Assembly: GCA_002441465.1 (NCBI GenBank)
Contig: DJWE01000101.1
Span: 268 to 22,710 of the forward strand
Source of the DNA: Propionibacteriaceae bacterium UBA6238
GTDB taxonomy: Bacteria > Actinomycetota > Actinomycetes > Propionibacteriales > Propionibacteriaceae
Reading direction: 5' to 3'
DNA: 22,443 nucleotides
Shown: piece after piece, positions 14,030-21,116 of the stretch
How the letters are laid out: each line of letters begins with the position of its first letter
How positions within the stretch are numbered: position 1 is the first letter of the stretch
Translations under genes and position numbers: made by a program
The notes under the pieces: model-generated
The model's input: only the letters and a program-made list of their open reading frames with translations
Databases searched by the model: none
Told to the model about the DNA's origin: nothing

Positions 14030-14035
14030 CATAAT
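14030..14035 (+). promoter_or_regulatory. Candidate -10 box for a leaderless aldo/keto reductase transcript
   Basis: CATAAT lies 6 bases before the ATG at 14042, so transcription would begin at the start codon itself. No ribosome-binding site is seen there, which agrees with a leaderless message. No convincing -35 is present. Confidence 0.4.
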
Positions 14036-14041
14036 GGCGTC

Positions 14042-15004
14042 ATGCGATACGCACCTCTTGGCAATAGTGGACTGATGGTGTCGGTGGTTGGGGTCGGGTG
14101 CAACGCCTTTGGCGCCCGGATCGATGCCGATCAGACGAAGGCCGTGGTGGACGCGGCCATTGATGTGGGGGTGACCCTGTTCGACACCGCTGACTCCTAC
14201 GCCGACGGAGCCAGCGAGGAGCTGCTGGGCCGCGCGCTCGGCTCGCGGCGCGAAGAGGTGATCGTCGCGACCAAGTTCGGCATGGGCGAGCACACGGCTG
14301 AGCACTTCGGTGCCCATGGCGGGCGTCGCTATGTCCGCCGGGCCGTGGAGGCGAGCCTGCGTCGGCTCGGCACCGACTACATCGACTTGTACCAGCTACA
14401 CCGCCCGGACCCGATCACCCCGATCGAGGAGACACTGGAGGCGATGAGCGAGCTGGTCGCGGAGGGCAAGGTGCGCTACATCGGTTCGTCCAACCTTTCC
14501 GCGTGGCAGGTGGTGAATGCCGACTGGATTGCGCGGACCTCAGGGTTGCAGCGTTTCGTGACCGCGCAGAACGAGTACTCGCTGTACAACCGTGCGGCCG
14601 AGGACGAGCTGGTCCCGGCCTGCCTGCGGACCGGGGTCGGCGTCCTGCCGTACTTCCCGTTGGCGTACGGCCTGCTCACCGGCAAGTACCAGCGCGGCTC
14701 CGCGGCTCCGGAGGGTACCCGGCTCGCTCGATCGGATCAGGCCCGGCGCCTGGCCGGTGCGGATTGGGACCGGATCGAGGCGCTCCAGGCCTACGCCGAC
14801 GCCCGAGGCATCTCCCTGCTGACCCTGGCGATCGGCGGCCTGATCGCTCAGCCCGCGGTCGGTAGCGTGATCTCCGGGGCCACCCGTCCCGAGCAGGTGC
14901 GCGCGAACGTCGAGGCCGGCGCCTGGGAGCCGAGCGCGGAGGACCTCGCCGAACTCGCCGGACTCCGTTCCGCGTCCGCCTTCAGCTACACCACCTTCGC
15001 CTGA
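14042..15004 (+). CDS. Aldo/keto reductase
   Basis: A 320-residue NAD(P)H-dependent oxidoreductase of the aldo/keto reductase (TIM barrel) family, which reduces aldehydes and ketones of sugars or metabolites. The start MRYAPLGNSGLMVS and LFDTADSY are typical. The catalytic tetrad can be placed as Asp48, Tyr53, Lys78 (VATKFG) and His120 (LYQLHRPD). GKVRYIGSSN and the C-terminal SVISGATRPEQVRANV contact the cofactor phosphate side. The length is normal. The closest groups are the YajO/L-glyceraldehyde-3-phosphate-reductase-like AKRs, but the substrate cannot be read from sequence. The start is ATG 14042, without a Shine-Dalgarno site and with a CATAAT box close by. Confidence 0.92.
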   Translation: MRYAPLGNSGLMVSVVGVGCNAFGARIDADQTKAVVDAAIDVGVTLFDTADSYADGASEELLGRALGSRREEVIVATKFGMGEHTAEHFGAHGGRRYVRRAVEASLRRLGTDYIDLYQLHRPDPITPIEETLEAMSELVAEGKVRYIGSSNLSAWQVVNADWIARTSGLQRFVTAQNEYSLYNRAAEDELVPACLRTGVGVLPYFPLAYGLLTGKYQRGSAAPEGTRLARSDQARRLAGADWDRIEALQAYADARGISLLTLAIGGLIAQPAVGSVISGATRPEQVRANVEAGAWEPSAEDLAELAGLRSASAFSYTTFA

Positions 15005-15015
15005 CCGAACCCATC

Positions 15016-15104
15016 GGGGACGGTTCCTATCTCGGTCCAGGTCGAACTGGGGACGGTTCCTATCTCGGTCCATCCTCAGCTGGACCGAGACAGGAACCGT
15101 CCCC
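15016..15104. repeat. Three-copy cluster of the dispersed 24-base palindrome unit (locus C)
   Basis: Copies in plus orientation are at 15016-15039 and 15049-15072, and one in minus orientation at 15081-15104. The last two form a hairpin with an 8-base loop (TCCTCAGC) and a single mismatch in 24 pairs. The cluster fills the space between the converging aldo/keto reductase and transaldolase genes, whose stops are 104 bases apart, so it could serve both as a terminator. Confidence 0.93.
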
Positions 15105-15108
15105 GGAT

Positions 15109-16197
15109 TCAGCGGAGTGCGTCCTGGGCCGCCCGCACGGACGCAACGACCTCGTCCCAGGAGGCGACGAACTTGTCCACGCCCTCGGTCTCGAGGACGG
15201 CGTCCACCTCGTCCAGGTCGACGCCGGCCGCGCCGACCTCGTCGAGAACCGCCCGTCCCTCCCCGGCCCGCCCTTCGAGCGGATCGCCGAGCTCGCCGTG
15301 GTCGCCGAAGGCCCGCAGGGTCTTCTCCGGCATCGTGTTCACCACGTCGCGCGCGATCAGGTCGCTGACGTAGAGGGTGTCGGAGTAGGCGGGGTTCTTG
15401 GTACCGGTGGACGCCCAGAGCGGCCGCTGCACCGTCGCCCCCATCGCCTGCAGCGCGGCGAAACGGTCCGAGCCGAACGTCTCGGCGTGGGCGGCAAGCA
15501 CCAGCTTCGCGCTCGCGATCGCGGTCTTCCCGCACAGGTCCGCGCGGCCGAGCGCGACCAGCCGCCGGTCCACCTCCACGTCGATCCGGGAAATGAAGAA
15601 CGACGCCACCGAGTGGATCGTGGACAGGTCACGGCCCGCGGCCGCAGCCTGCTCCAGGCCGGCGAGGTAGGCGTCCATCACGGCCCGGTAGCGCGCCACG
15701 GAGAAGATCAGGGTGACGTTCACCGAGATGCCGGCCGCGATGCTCGCAGTGATCGCAGGCAGGCCCTCGAGGGTGGCGGGAATCTTGATCAGCACGTTCT
15801 GCCTGCCGACCAGGTCGTAGAGTTCGGCGGCCTGGGCGATGGTCGCGTCGGTGTCGCGGGCCAGCCCCGGCTCCACCTCGATCGACACCCGGCCGTCCGA
15901 CCCGCCGCTGGCGGTGAAGACGCCGCCGAACAGGTCACAGGCATCGCGGACGTCGCTGGCCCACAGCTGACGGATCGCCTCCGCCGGCGATACCTCGCCC
16001 AACGCACGCAGCTGAGCGGCATAGGCTTCGCCTCCGCTCAGGGCGGCGGCGAAGATGGTCGGGTTGGTGGTGACCCCCACCACCGAGTCGTTCGCGATCA
16101 GTCCGGCCAGGTTGCCGCTCTCGATCCGCTCGCGGGACAGATCGTCCAGCCAGATCGAGACGCCGGCGCCGGCGAGAGCCTTCAGTCGAGCATTCAT
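15109..16197 (-). CDS. tal: Transaldolase
   Basis: A 362-residue transaldolase of the actinobacterial (longer, TalB-like subfamily) type. It moves a dihydroxyacetone unit between sugar phosphates in the non-oxidative pentose phosphate pathway in the cytoplasm. The N-terminal SIWLDDLSRERI and VGVTTNPTIF, the Schiff-base Lys138 in NVLIKIPAT, ISVNVTLIFS, ASFFISRIDVEVD and WASTGTKNPAYSDTLYV are diagnostic. I chose ATG 16197 because GAAGGAG lies 5 bases upstream. The GTG at 16203 overlaps that ribosome site and is less likely. It lies downstream of moeA on the same strand with a 64-base gap; a functional link with moeA is not expected. Confidence 0.95.
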   Translation of the reverse strand: MNARLKALAGAGVSIWLDDLSRERIESGNLAGLIANDSVVGVTTNPTIFAAALSGGEAYAAQLRALGEVSPAEAIRQLWASDVRDACDLFGGVFTASGGSDGRVSIEVEPGLARDTDATIAQAAELYDLVGRQNVLIKIPATLEGLPAITASIAAGISVNVTLIFSVARYRAVMDAYLAGLEQAAAAGRDLSTIHSVASFFISRIDVEVDRRLVALGRADLCGKTAIASAKLVLAAHAETFGSDRFAALQAMGATVQRPLWASTGTKNPAYSDTLYVSDLIARDVVNTMPEKTLRAFGDHGELGDPLEGRAGEGRAVLDEVGAAGVDLDEVDAVLETEGVDKFVASWDEVVASVRAAQDALR

Positions 16198-16261
16198 GCG
16201 CACTCCTTCGTCCGGGATTCACTCCCCAGTGTTCTCCTCAACCGAAGCCAGCGTGGGTCAA

Positions 16262-17467
16262 TCACCACCACCGTGCGGGCAGGGGATCCCCGGGCGAGAC
16301 GCTGGTGGCGTCCTCAGCCACGACCACGTACCCGTCGGCGCGCGCCGGTGCGGTGACCAGGTGGGACGCCGAACCCTTCGGATGCGCCGGCATCGCCGTG
16401 AGCCGGCCCTGCGCCGTGGTCGTCAGGCGGACCGGAACCAGCTGGCGGCGTCCGGGCGGCGAGGCCCATGCCGCGCCCGCCACGGCGGTGAACCAGGGCC
16501 GCTCGGCCCGGCCCAGAATCCGGTCCAGCAGGGGACGCACGAAGACCTCGTAGCTGAGTTGGGCCGATACCGGATTGCCCGGCAGCGAGAGCACCGGCGT
16601 GCCGCTCCACAGTGCCCAGCCCTGCGGCTTGCCCGGCTGCACCCGGACGTGGCGGAACGTCCCGCCCGCGGCCTGAAGGACGTCGCGGACCACGTCGTAG
16701 GCGCCGACGCTGGCCCCACCGGTCAGCACCACCAGATCGACCTGGCCGGCCACCGCGTCCAGCCATGCGGCCAGCGCCGCGCCGTCGTCGCCGACGGGCG
16801 TCGTGGACAGCGGCAGCGCGCCGTCACGGGCCACGGCCGCGGCGAGCGCGGGCGAGTTCGAGTCGTACACCTGACCGGGCCGCAGCGGCGAGCCGTCCGA
16901 GACGAGTTCGTCGCCGCTGGCGCGCACCGCGACGACGGGACGGGGGCGTACCGGCACCGTCACGACGCCGGCGGCAGCCGCGGCGCCGAGCAGCGCCGCA
17001 GTGAGCTCGACCCCGGCGTCGGCAAGGAGAGCGCCGACACCGATGTCGTCACCGGCCGGACGGACGTACGCGCCTCGCCGGGCCGGCCGCACCCTCACCT
17101 CGACCCGGGAGCGCCCATCGTCGGTGTCCTCCAGCGGCACCACGGTGTCGGCGAAGGCCGGCAGCGGCGCCCCCGTCATGATCCGGACGCAGGCGCCGGG
17201 CGCAGCCGAAGGCGTCTCGGCACTGCCCGCGCGCGACTCCCCGGCAACGGCGAGCACGACCGGAACGTCCGCGACGTCGGCGAACCGCACGGCGTAGCCG
17301 TCCATCGCCGAGTTGTCGAACGGCGGCAAGCTGCTCGCGCTGCGAACCGCGTCCGCCAGCACCCGTCCGGCGGCGGCAGCGAGCGGCACCTCCTCGACCC
17401 GGGCGTCCGCTTCGACGAGGACGGCAAGCTCCGCCTGGTATTGCTCAACGGTCAGAACCTCGCGCAC
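16262..17467 (-). CDS. moeA: Molybdopterin molybdenumtransferase MoeA
   Basis: About 401 residues, a normal MoeA length. MoeA inserts molybdate into adenylylated molybdopterin in the last step of molybdenum cofactor synthesis. Visible signatures are PPFDNSAMDGYAVR (about 48-61), GACVRIMTGAPLP, VVPLED, VYDSNSPALAA, VVLTGGASVGAYDVV and LSLPGNPVSAQLSYEVFVRPLL, followed by a C-terminal domain. The frame stays open to 17683 but that part overlaps moaA on the other strand. The GTG at 17467 (MREVLTVEQYQ) gives the family length; the ribosome site is weak, so the exact start is uncertain. It is divergent from moaA with 124 bases between them. Confidence 0.92.
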   Translation of the reverse strand: MREVLTVEQYQAELAVLVEADARVEEVPLAAAAGRVLADAVRSASSLPPFDNSAMDGYAVRFADVADVPVVLAVAGESRAGSAETPSAAPGACVRIMTGAPLPAFADTVVPLEDTDDGRSRVEVRVRPARRGAYVRPAGDDIGVGALLADAGVELTAALLGAAAAAGVVTVPVRPRPVVAVRASGDELVSDGSPLRPGQVYDSNSPALAAAVARDGALPLSTTPVGDDGAALAAWLDAVAGQVDLVVLTGGASVGAYDVVRDVLQAAGGTFRHVRVQPGKPQGWALWSGTPVLSLPGNPVSAQLSYEVFVRPLLDRILGRAERPWFTAVAGAAWASPPGRRQLVPVRLTTTAQGRLTAMPAHPKGSASHLVTAPARADGYVVVAEDATSVSPGDPLPARWW

Positions 17468-17591
17468 CCCGACACCATCCCGCACGCGCCTGCGGTGCGG
17501 CAACCATCCGCGTTCGCCGTAAGAATTCCGTACTGGATCGGGTTGTCGAGCCGGGTTAGCGTAGGGCGTCCTCGAGGAGTCAGGAGCGCTT

Positions 17592-18626
17592 GTGACCGCA
17601 GCCGTGCTGCCTGTGGGCGGCCTGCGGGATGCCCAGGGACGCGTCGCTCGCGACCTGCGGGTCTCGCTGACCGACCGCTGCAACCTGCGCTGCAGCTACT
17701 GCATGCCGGCCCAAGGCCTGCCGTGGCTGCCCGGACCGGACGTCCTCTCCGACGCCGAGGTGGTGCGGCTGGTGAGGGTGGCGGTCGAGCGGCTCGGCGT
17801 GGACAAGGTGCGGTTCACCGGCGGGGAGCCGCTGCTGCGCCGCGGCCTGGCCGGCATCGTCGCGGCCACCTCGACGCTGCGGACGCCGGACGGCACGCGG
17901 CCGGAGCTGTCCCTGACCACGAACGGAGTGGGCCTGGATCGCCGCGTCGACGAGCTGAAGGCGGCCGGCCTCGACCGGGTGAACGTGTCGCTGGACTCGC
18001 TGGACCGGGAGCGCTACGCCGCCCTGGCGCGTCGGGACCGGTTGGACGCCGTGCTCGCCGGCCTCAGCGCCGCGGACGCCGCCGGCCTGCATCCGGTGAA
18101 GGTGAACACGGTGGTGATGCGCGGGGTGAACGAGGCCGACGTGGTGCCGCTGGCCGAGTTCTGCCTGCGCCGGGGCTACCGGCTCCGGTTCATCGAACAG
18201 ATGCCGCTCGGCCCAGAACACGGCTGGGATCCGGCCGTCATGGTTCCGGCGGGGGAGATCCTGGCGCTGCTGCGGACCCGGTTCGACCTCACCGAGGCGC
18301 CTGGACGCGGGGCTGCGCCCGCCCAGGAGTGGCTGGTGGCCGCGTCCGGCGACTGCCCGTCCGGCCGGGTCGGCGTGATCGCCTCGGTGACGGCCCCGTT
18401 CTGCGCGGCGTGCGATCGCACCCGCCTGACCGCGGACGGGCAACTGCGCACCTGCCTGTTCGCGCACACCGAGACCGACCTGCGCACCCCCCTGCGGGAC
18501 GGCGCCGGCGACGCAGAACTCGCCGCGCTGTGGCAGGGCGCCCACCGCGGCAAACCGGCCGGTCACGGCATCGGCGGTCCCGGCTTCCACCAACCGGCCC
18601 GCACCATGAGTTCGATCGGAGGCTGA
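17592..18626 (+). CDS. moaA: GTP 3',8-cyclase MoaA
   Basis: A 344-residue radical-SAM enzyme that starts molybdenum cofactor synthesis by cyclising GTP to 3',8-cyclo-GTP. The SAM-binding cluster Cys residues are C30, C34 and C37 (DRCNLRCSYCM). The second, substrate-side cluster is C271, C274 and C288 (APFCAACDRTRL and LRTC). FTGGEPLLRR is the SAM GGEP motif, and the protein ends in the functional Gly-Gly tail (SSIGG). The GTG at 17592 has AGGAG 5 bases upstream. moaD follows after one base, so the two are co-transcribed. Confidence 0.96.
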   Translation: MTAAVLPVGGLRDAQGRVARDLRVSLTDRCNLRCSYCMPAQGLPWLPGPDVLSDAEVVRLVRVAVERLGVDKVRFTGGEPLLRRGLAGIVAATSTLRTPDGTRPELSLTTNGVGLDRRVDELKAAGLDRVNVSLDSLDRERYAALARRDRLDAVLAGLSAADAAGLHPVKVNTVVMRGVNEADVVPLAEFCLRRGYRLRFIEQMPLGPEHGWDPAVMVPAGEILALLRTRFDLTEAPGRGAAPAQEWLVAASGDCPSGRVGVIASVTAPFCAACDRTRLTADGQLRTCLFAHTETDLRTPLRDGAGDAELAALWQGAHRGKPAGHGIGGPGFHQPARTMSSIGG

Positions 18627-18627
18627 G

Positions 18628-18867
18628 ATGCAGGTTCGTTTCTATGCCGGTGCGGCCGATGCCGCGGGAACCGCAACAGCCACGCTCGATACCGGCGAGC
18701 TGTCCGCGGCCCAGCTCCGGGATCGTCTCGGCCAGGACAACCCGCCGCTCGCCGCCGTCCTGGAGTGCTGCACGCTGCTGGTCGACGGGAGTCCCGTCCG
18801 TGACCCGGGCGATCGCGTGCCCGCGTCCGCTCGGGTGGACGTGCTGCCGCCCTTCGCCGGCGGCTGA
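18628..18867 (+). CDS. moaD: Molybdopterin synthase sulfur-carrier subunit MoaD
   Basis: A 79-residue ubiquitin-like protein with the MoaD pattern: MQVRFYAGAADAAG at the start, LLVDGSPV in the middle, and VDVLPPFAGG at the end. The final Gly-Gly is the residue pair that becomes a thiocarboxylate and donates sulfur to the pterin. The ATG has GGAGG 5 bases upstream, placed inside the end of moaA. The catalytic partner MoaE is not in the window. Confidence 0.93.
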   Translation: MQVRFYAGAADAAGTATATLDTGELSAAQLRDRLGQDNPPLAAVLECCTLLVDGSPVRDPGDRVPASARVDVLPPFAGG

Positions 18868-18922
18868 TCGGCCCGATCCGGACGGGCCGCGCTCGGCCCG
18901 GCCGGGAGAGGAATGCGGGCCC

Positions 18923-18950
18923 TTGCGGCTCGCCGTGCGCGTGCTAGCGT
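18923..18950 (+). promoter_or_regulatory. Candidate promoter of the HAD phosphatase gene
   Basis: TTGCGG (18923-18928), a 16-base spacer and TAGCGT (18945-18950) give a moderate match to a sigma-70-type promoter, with a start near 18957 and a leader of about 55 bases before the ATG at 19012. A GCGGGC/GCCCGC stem (18961-18966 and 18977-18982) lies in that leader. Confidence 0.4.
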
Positions 18951-19011
18951 GGCGCCACCCGCGGGCCCGACGTGGCGCCCGCAAGGGCGTGCGTGTGAAG
19001 AGGTGAGCGGC

Positions 19012-19872
19012 ATGGCTGGCGTCCTCAGGCTCCCCGACCGGCTCTTCGACGCCTATGTCTTCGACCTGGACGGCACCGTCTACCTCGGCGATCGGCTGCT
19101 GCCCGGTGTCGCCCGGACGATCGCCGAACTGCGTCGCAGGAAGATCCCGGTCCGGTTCCTGTCCAACAACCCCACCAAGGATCCCGAGCAGTATGCGGCG
19201 AAACTGACCGCACTGGGCCTGCCCACCGAGGTCGAGGATGTCGCGAACACAGTGGTGACCACCGTCGCCTGGCTGAGGGCGCACCATCCGGACGCGGTGG
19301 TGTTCCCGATCTCGGAGCAGCCGTTGAAGCGGGCGCTGGCCCGGGCGGGTTTCCGGATCAGCGAGGATCCCGCGCAGATCGACATCGTGATCGCGTCCTA
19401 CGACCGGGGCTTCGACTACCGCAAGCTGCAGATCGCCTTCGACGCGATCTGGTTCCACCGGCGGGCCTTCCTGATCCAGACCAACCCGGACCGGTTCTGT
19501 CCCTTCCCGGGCGGACGCGGCGAGCCGGACTGCGCCGCCATCACCGCAGCCATCGAGGCGTGTACCGGAGCCAGCTGCCGCTGCAGCCTCGGCAAGCCGG
19601 ATCCGATCATGCTGGAGACGGTGATGGCCACTCTGCCGGGCATCGCGATCGAGCGCTCGGTGATGGTCGGCGACCGGCTCCAGACCGACGTCGCGATGGC
19701 CAGGGACGCCGACATGGTCTCTGCGGTGGTGCTCACCGGCGAGGCCACCGCGGAGGGAGTTGCCGCGCTGGCTCCCGATCGGGCGCCTCAGCTGGTGCTC
19801 GATCGGATCGACCGGCTGCTGCCGGCCCGCCTGTGGGCCGAGCTCGGTTGGTCCGACCGGGACGCCGGCTGA
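19012..19872 (+). CDS. HAD-superfamily IIA phosphatase (NagD-like)
   Basis: A 286-residue haloacid-dehalogenase-type phosphatase of subfamily IIA. Motif I is YVFDLDGTVYLGD with nucleophile Asp18 and acid/base Asp20. Motif II follows as FLSNNPTKDP, the cap contains VVFPISEQPLKRA, motif III is GKPDPIM, and motif IV is MVGDRLQTDVAMARDADM. The family removes phosphate from nucleotides, sugar phosphates or phosphoglycolate, and the substrate cannot be assigned here. The ATG at 19012 follows GAAGAGGTGAG; a longer frame from 18913 begins in a GC-rich leader and is rejected. A PfkB kinase follows 80 bases later on the same strand. Confidence 0.9.
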   Translation: MAGVLRLPDRLFDAYVFDLDGTVYLGDRLLPGVARTIAELRRRKIPVRFLSNNPTKDPEQYAAKLTALGLPTEVEDVANTVVTTVAWLRAHHPDAVVFPISEQPLKRALARAGFRISEDPAQIDIVIASYDRGFDYRKLQIAFDAIWFHRRAFLIQTNPDRFCPFPGGRGEPDCAAITAAIEACTGASCRCSLGKPDPIMLETVMATLPGIAIERSVMVGDRLQTDVAMARDADMVSAVVLTGEATAEGVAALAPDRAPQLVLDRIDRLLPARLWAELGWSDRDAG

Positions 19873-19952
19873 GCGGGCTTGCGTCCTCGGGCGTGCGAAT
19901 GCTGGACTCGACCCGGACGCGCCGCACGGTGCCGTCCGACCAGGAGGCCGAT

Positions 19953-20912
19953 GTGCTCGCGGTGTGCCCCAATCCCACCATCGACCGGCTGGTCGTCTTG
20001 GATCAGCTGTTGCCCGGCACCGTGGATCGTGCCCGTGAGAACAAGGCGTTCCCTGCGGGCAAGTCGGTCTCGGCTGCCCGAGGGAGCCGGGCGAACGGCG
20101 TCCGGCCCGAGGTGCTGGTCCTGCTGCCGAGCGTCGGGGCCGACTGGTATCTCTCGGCGCTCCGCGCGGAAGGGCTCGACGTCGCCGCGCACGCCTACCC
20201 CGGCGCGGTGCGCGAGTCGATCATCGTGATCGAGGACTCCGGGCGGGTCACTGTGATCAACGGCACCGGTGCGCCCGTGGACGCCGCCGAGTGGGAGGCG
20301 TTCGTGGATGCGAGTGTCGCCCGAACCCGGCCGGATGACTGGGTCGTCTGCAGCGGGAGCTTTCCGCCCGGGGTGGGGCCGGACGCGCTCGCCGGGTTCG
20401 TGGATGCGGTGGCCGGAGCCGGTGGACGGCTCGCGCTGGACACCGGCCCGGCCTGGATGCCGTCCGCGCTCTCCGGACGGGTGCTGCCGTCCCTGATCAC
20501 GCCGAACCTTGCCGAAGCCGAGGCGATCCTGGCCGGTGGCACACCGGTGGAGAACACCTGGGTCGGCGAGGACGCGCTGGTGCGGGCCGAGGCGGCGGCA
20601 GCGGCGCTGCACGCGCGTGGGTTGGCCCAGGTCGTGGTGACGGCGGGATCGGCGGGCCTGGCCTGGGCCACGGCCGAGGGTCGCGGACGCGTGCCCGGCC
20701 TGTCCGTGGCCGTGCGCAATCCGATCGGAGCCGGGGATGCCTTCATGGGCGGTCTGGTCGCCCGGCTGGAGCGGGGGTTCCCGTTCGCCGAGGCGGTGGT
20801 GTGGGGCATGGCGACCTCGTGCGCTGCGATTGAGCAGTGGTCGCCCGGTGGCGCGTCCGCCGATCGCGTGGAGCACTTTCACGCCCTGGCCCGCGGGGCC
20901 GCGTCCGTCTGA
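19953..20912 (+). CDS. PfkB-family sugar kinase, 1-phosphofructokinase (FruK/LacC)-like
   Basis: A 319-residue ribokinase-like kinase closest to the hexose-phosphate kinase branch (FruK, LacC, PfkB). CPNPTIDRL (residues 5-13) resembles the NPALD start with the substrate-binding Asp, SGSFPPGVG and LITPNLAEAEAILAG are typical, and NPIGAGDAFMGG holds the catalytic Asp262. The usual GGKGxNVAR motif is replaced by PAGKSVSAARGS, so the sugar site is altered. GTG at 19953 is chosen because AGGAGG (19942-19947) lies 5 bases upstream. An ATG at 19899 would add 18 residues that match nothing. The substrate may be fructose-1-phosphate, fructose-6-phosphate, tagatose-6-phosphate or something else. Confidence 0.85.
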   Translation: MLAVCPNPTIDRLVVLDQLLPGTVDRARENKAFPAGKSVSAARGSRANGVRPEVLVLLPSVGADWYLSALRAEGLDVAAHAYPGAVRESIIVIEDSGRVTVINGTGAPVDAAEWEAFVDASVARTRPDDWVVCSGSFPPGVGPDALAGFVDAVAGAGGRLALDTGPAWMPSALSGRVLPSLITPNLAEAEAILAGGTPVENTWVGEDALVRAEAAAAALHARGLAQVVVTAGSAGLAWATAEGRGRVPGLSVAVRNPIGAGDAFMGGLVARLERGFPFAEAVVWGMATSCAAIEQWSPGGASADRVEHFHALARGAASV

Positions 20913-20915
20913 TCT

Positions 20916-21054
20916 GGGGACGGTTCCTATCTCGGTCCACCGTCGGGTCTGATCTGGGGACGGTTCCGATCTCGGTCCACCCAGGCGTGGACCGAGATAG
21001 GAACCGTCCCCGGGTGTCCCAAGCCGGGCGTGGGCCGAGATAGGAACCGTCCCC
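20916..21054. repeat. Four-copy cluster of the dispersed 24-base palindrome unit (locus D)
   Basis: Plus-orientation copies at 20916-20939 and 20956-20979 are followed by minus-orientation copies at 20988-21011 and 21031-21054. The two inner copies form a hairpin with an 8-base loop, and the two outer copies can also pair. Short direct repeats accompany them (GTCTGATCT before each plus copy, CGGGTGTCC after each minus copy), so duplication carried flanking bases. The cluster lies between the kinase stop and the promoter of the polymerase-domain gene. Confidence 0.93.
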
Positions 21055-21081
21055 GGGTGTCCGGTGGCTGGCTTCGGGTGG

Positions 21082-21110
21082 GTGACTGTCGGCCTGGTCG
21101 CGGGTACCTT
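21082..21110 (+). promoter_or_regulatory. Candidate leaderless promoter of the LigD polymerase-domain gene
   Basis: GTGACT (21082-21087), a 17-base spacer and TACCTT (21105-21110) match the -35 and TAnnnT -10 pattern. Transcription would begin at about 21117, the A of the start codon. No ribosome-binding site is present, consistent with a leaderless message. Confidence 0.48.
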
Positions 21111-21116
21111 GACGCC

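Noticed and set aside
13981..14103. Longer N-terminus for the NifX-like protein
   Set aside because: It would overlap the aldo/keto reductase start, while GTG 13980 has a strong ribosome site and begins exactly at the conserved domain.
16055..19006. A 983-codon plus-strand open frame across tal, moeA and moaA
   Set aside because: It overlaps three well-supported genes on both strands and its translation is Arg/Pro/Gly-rich with no domain.
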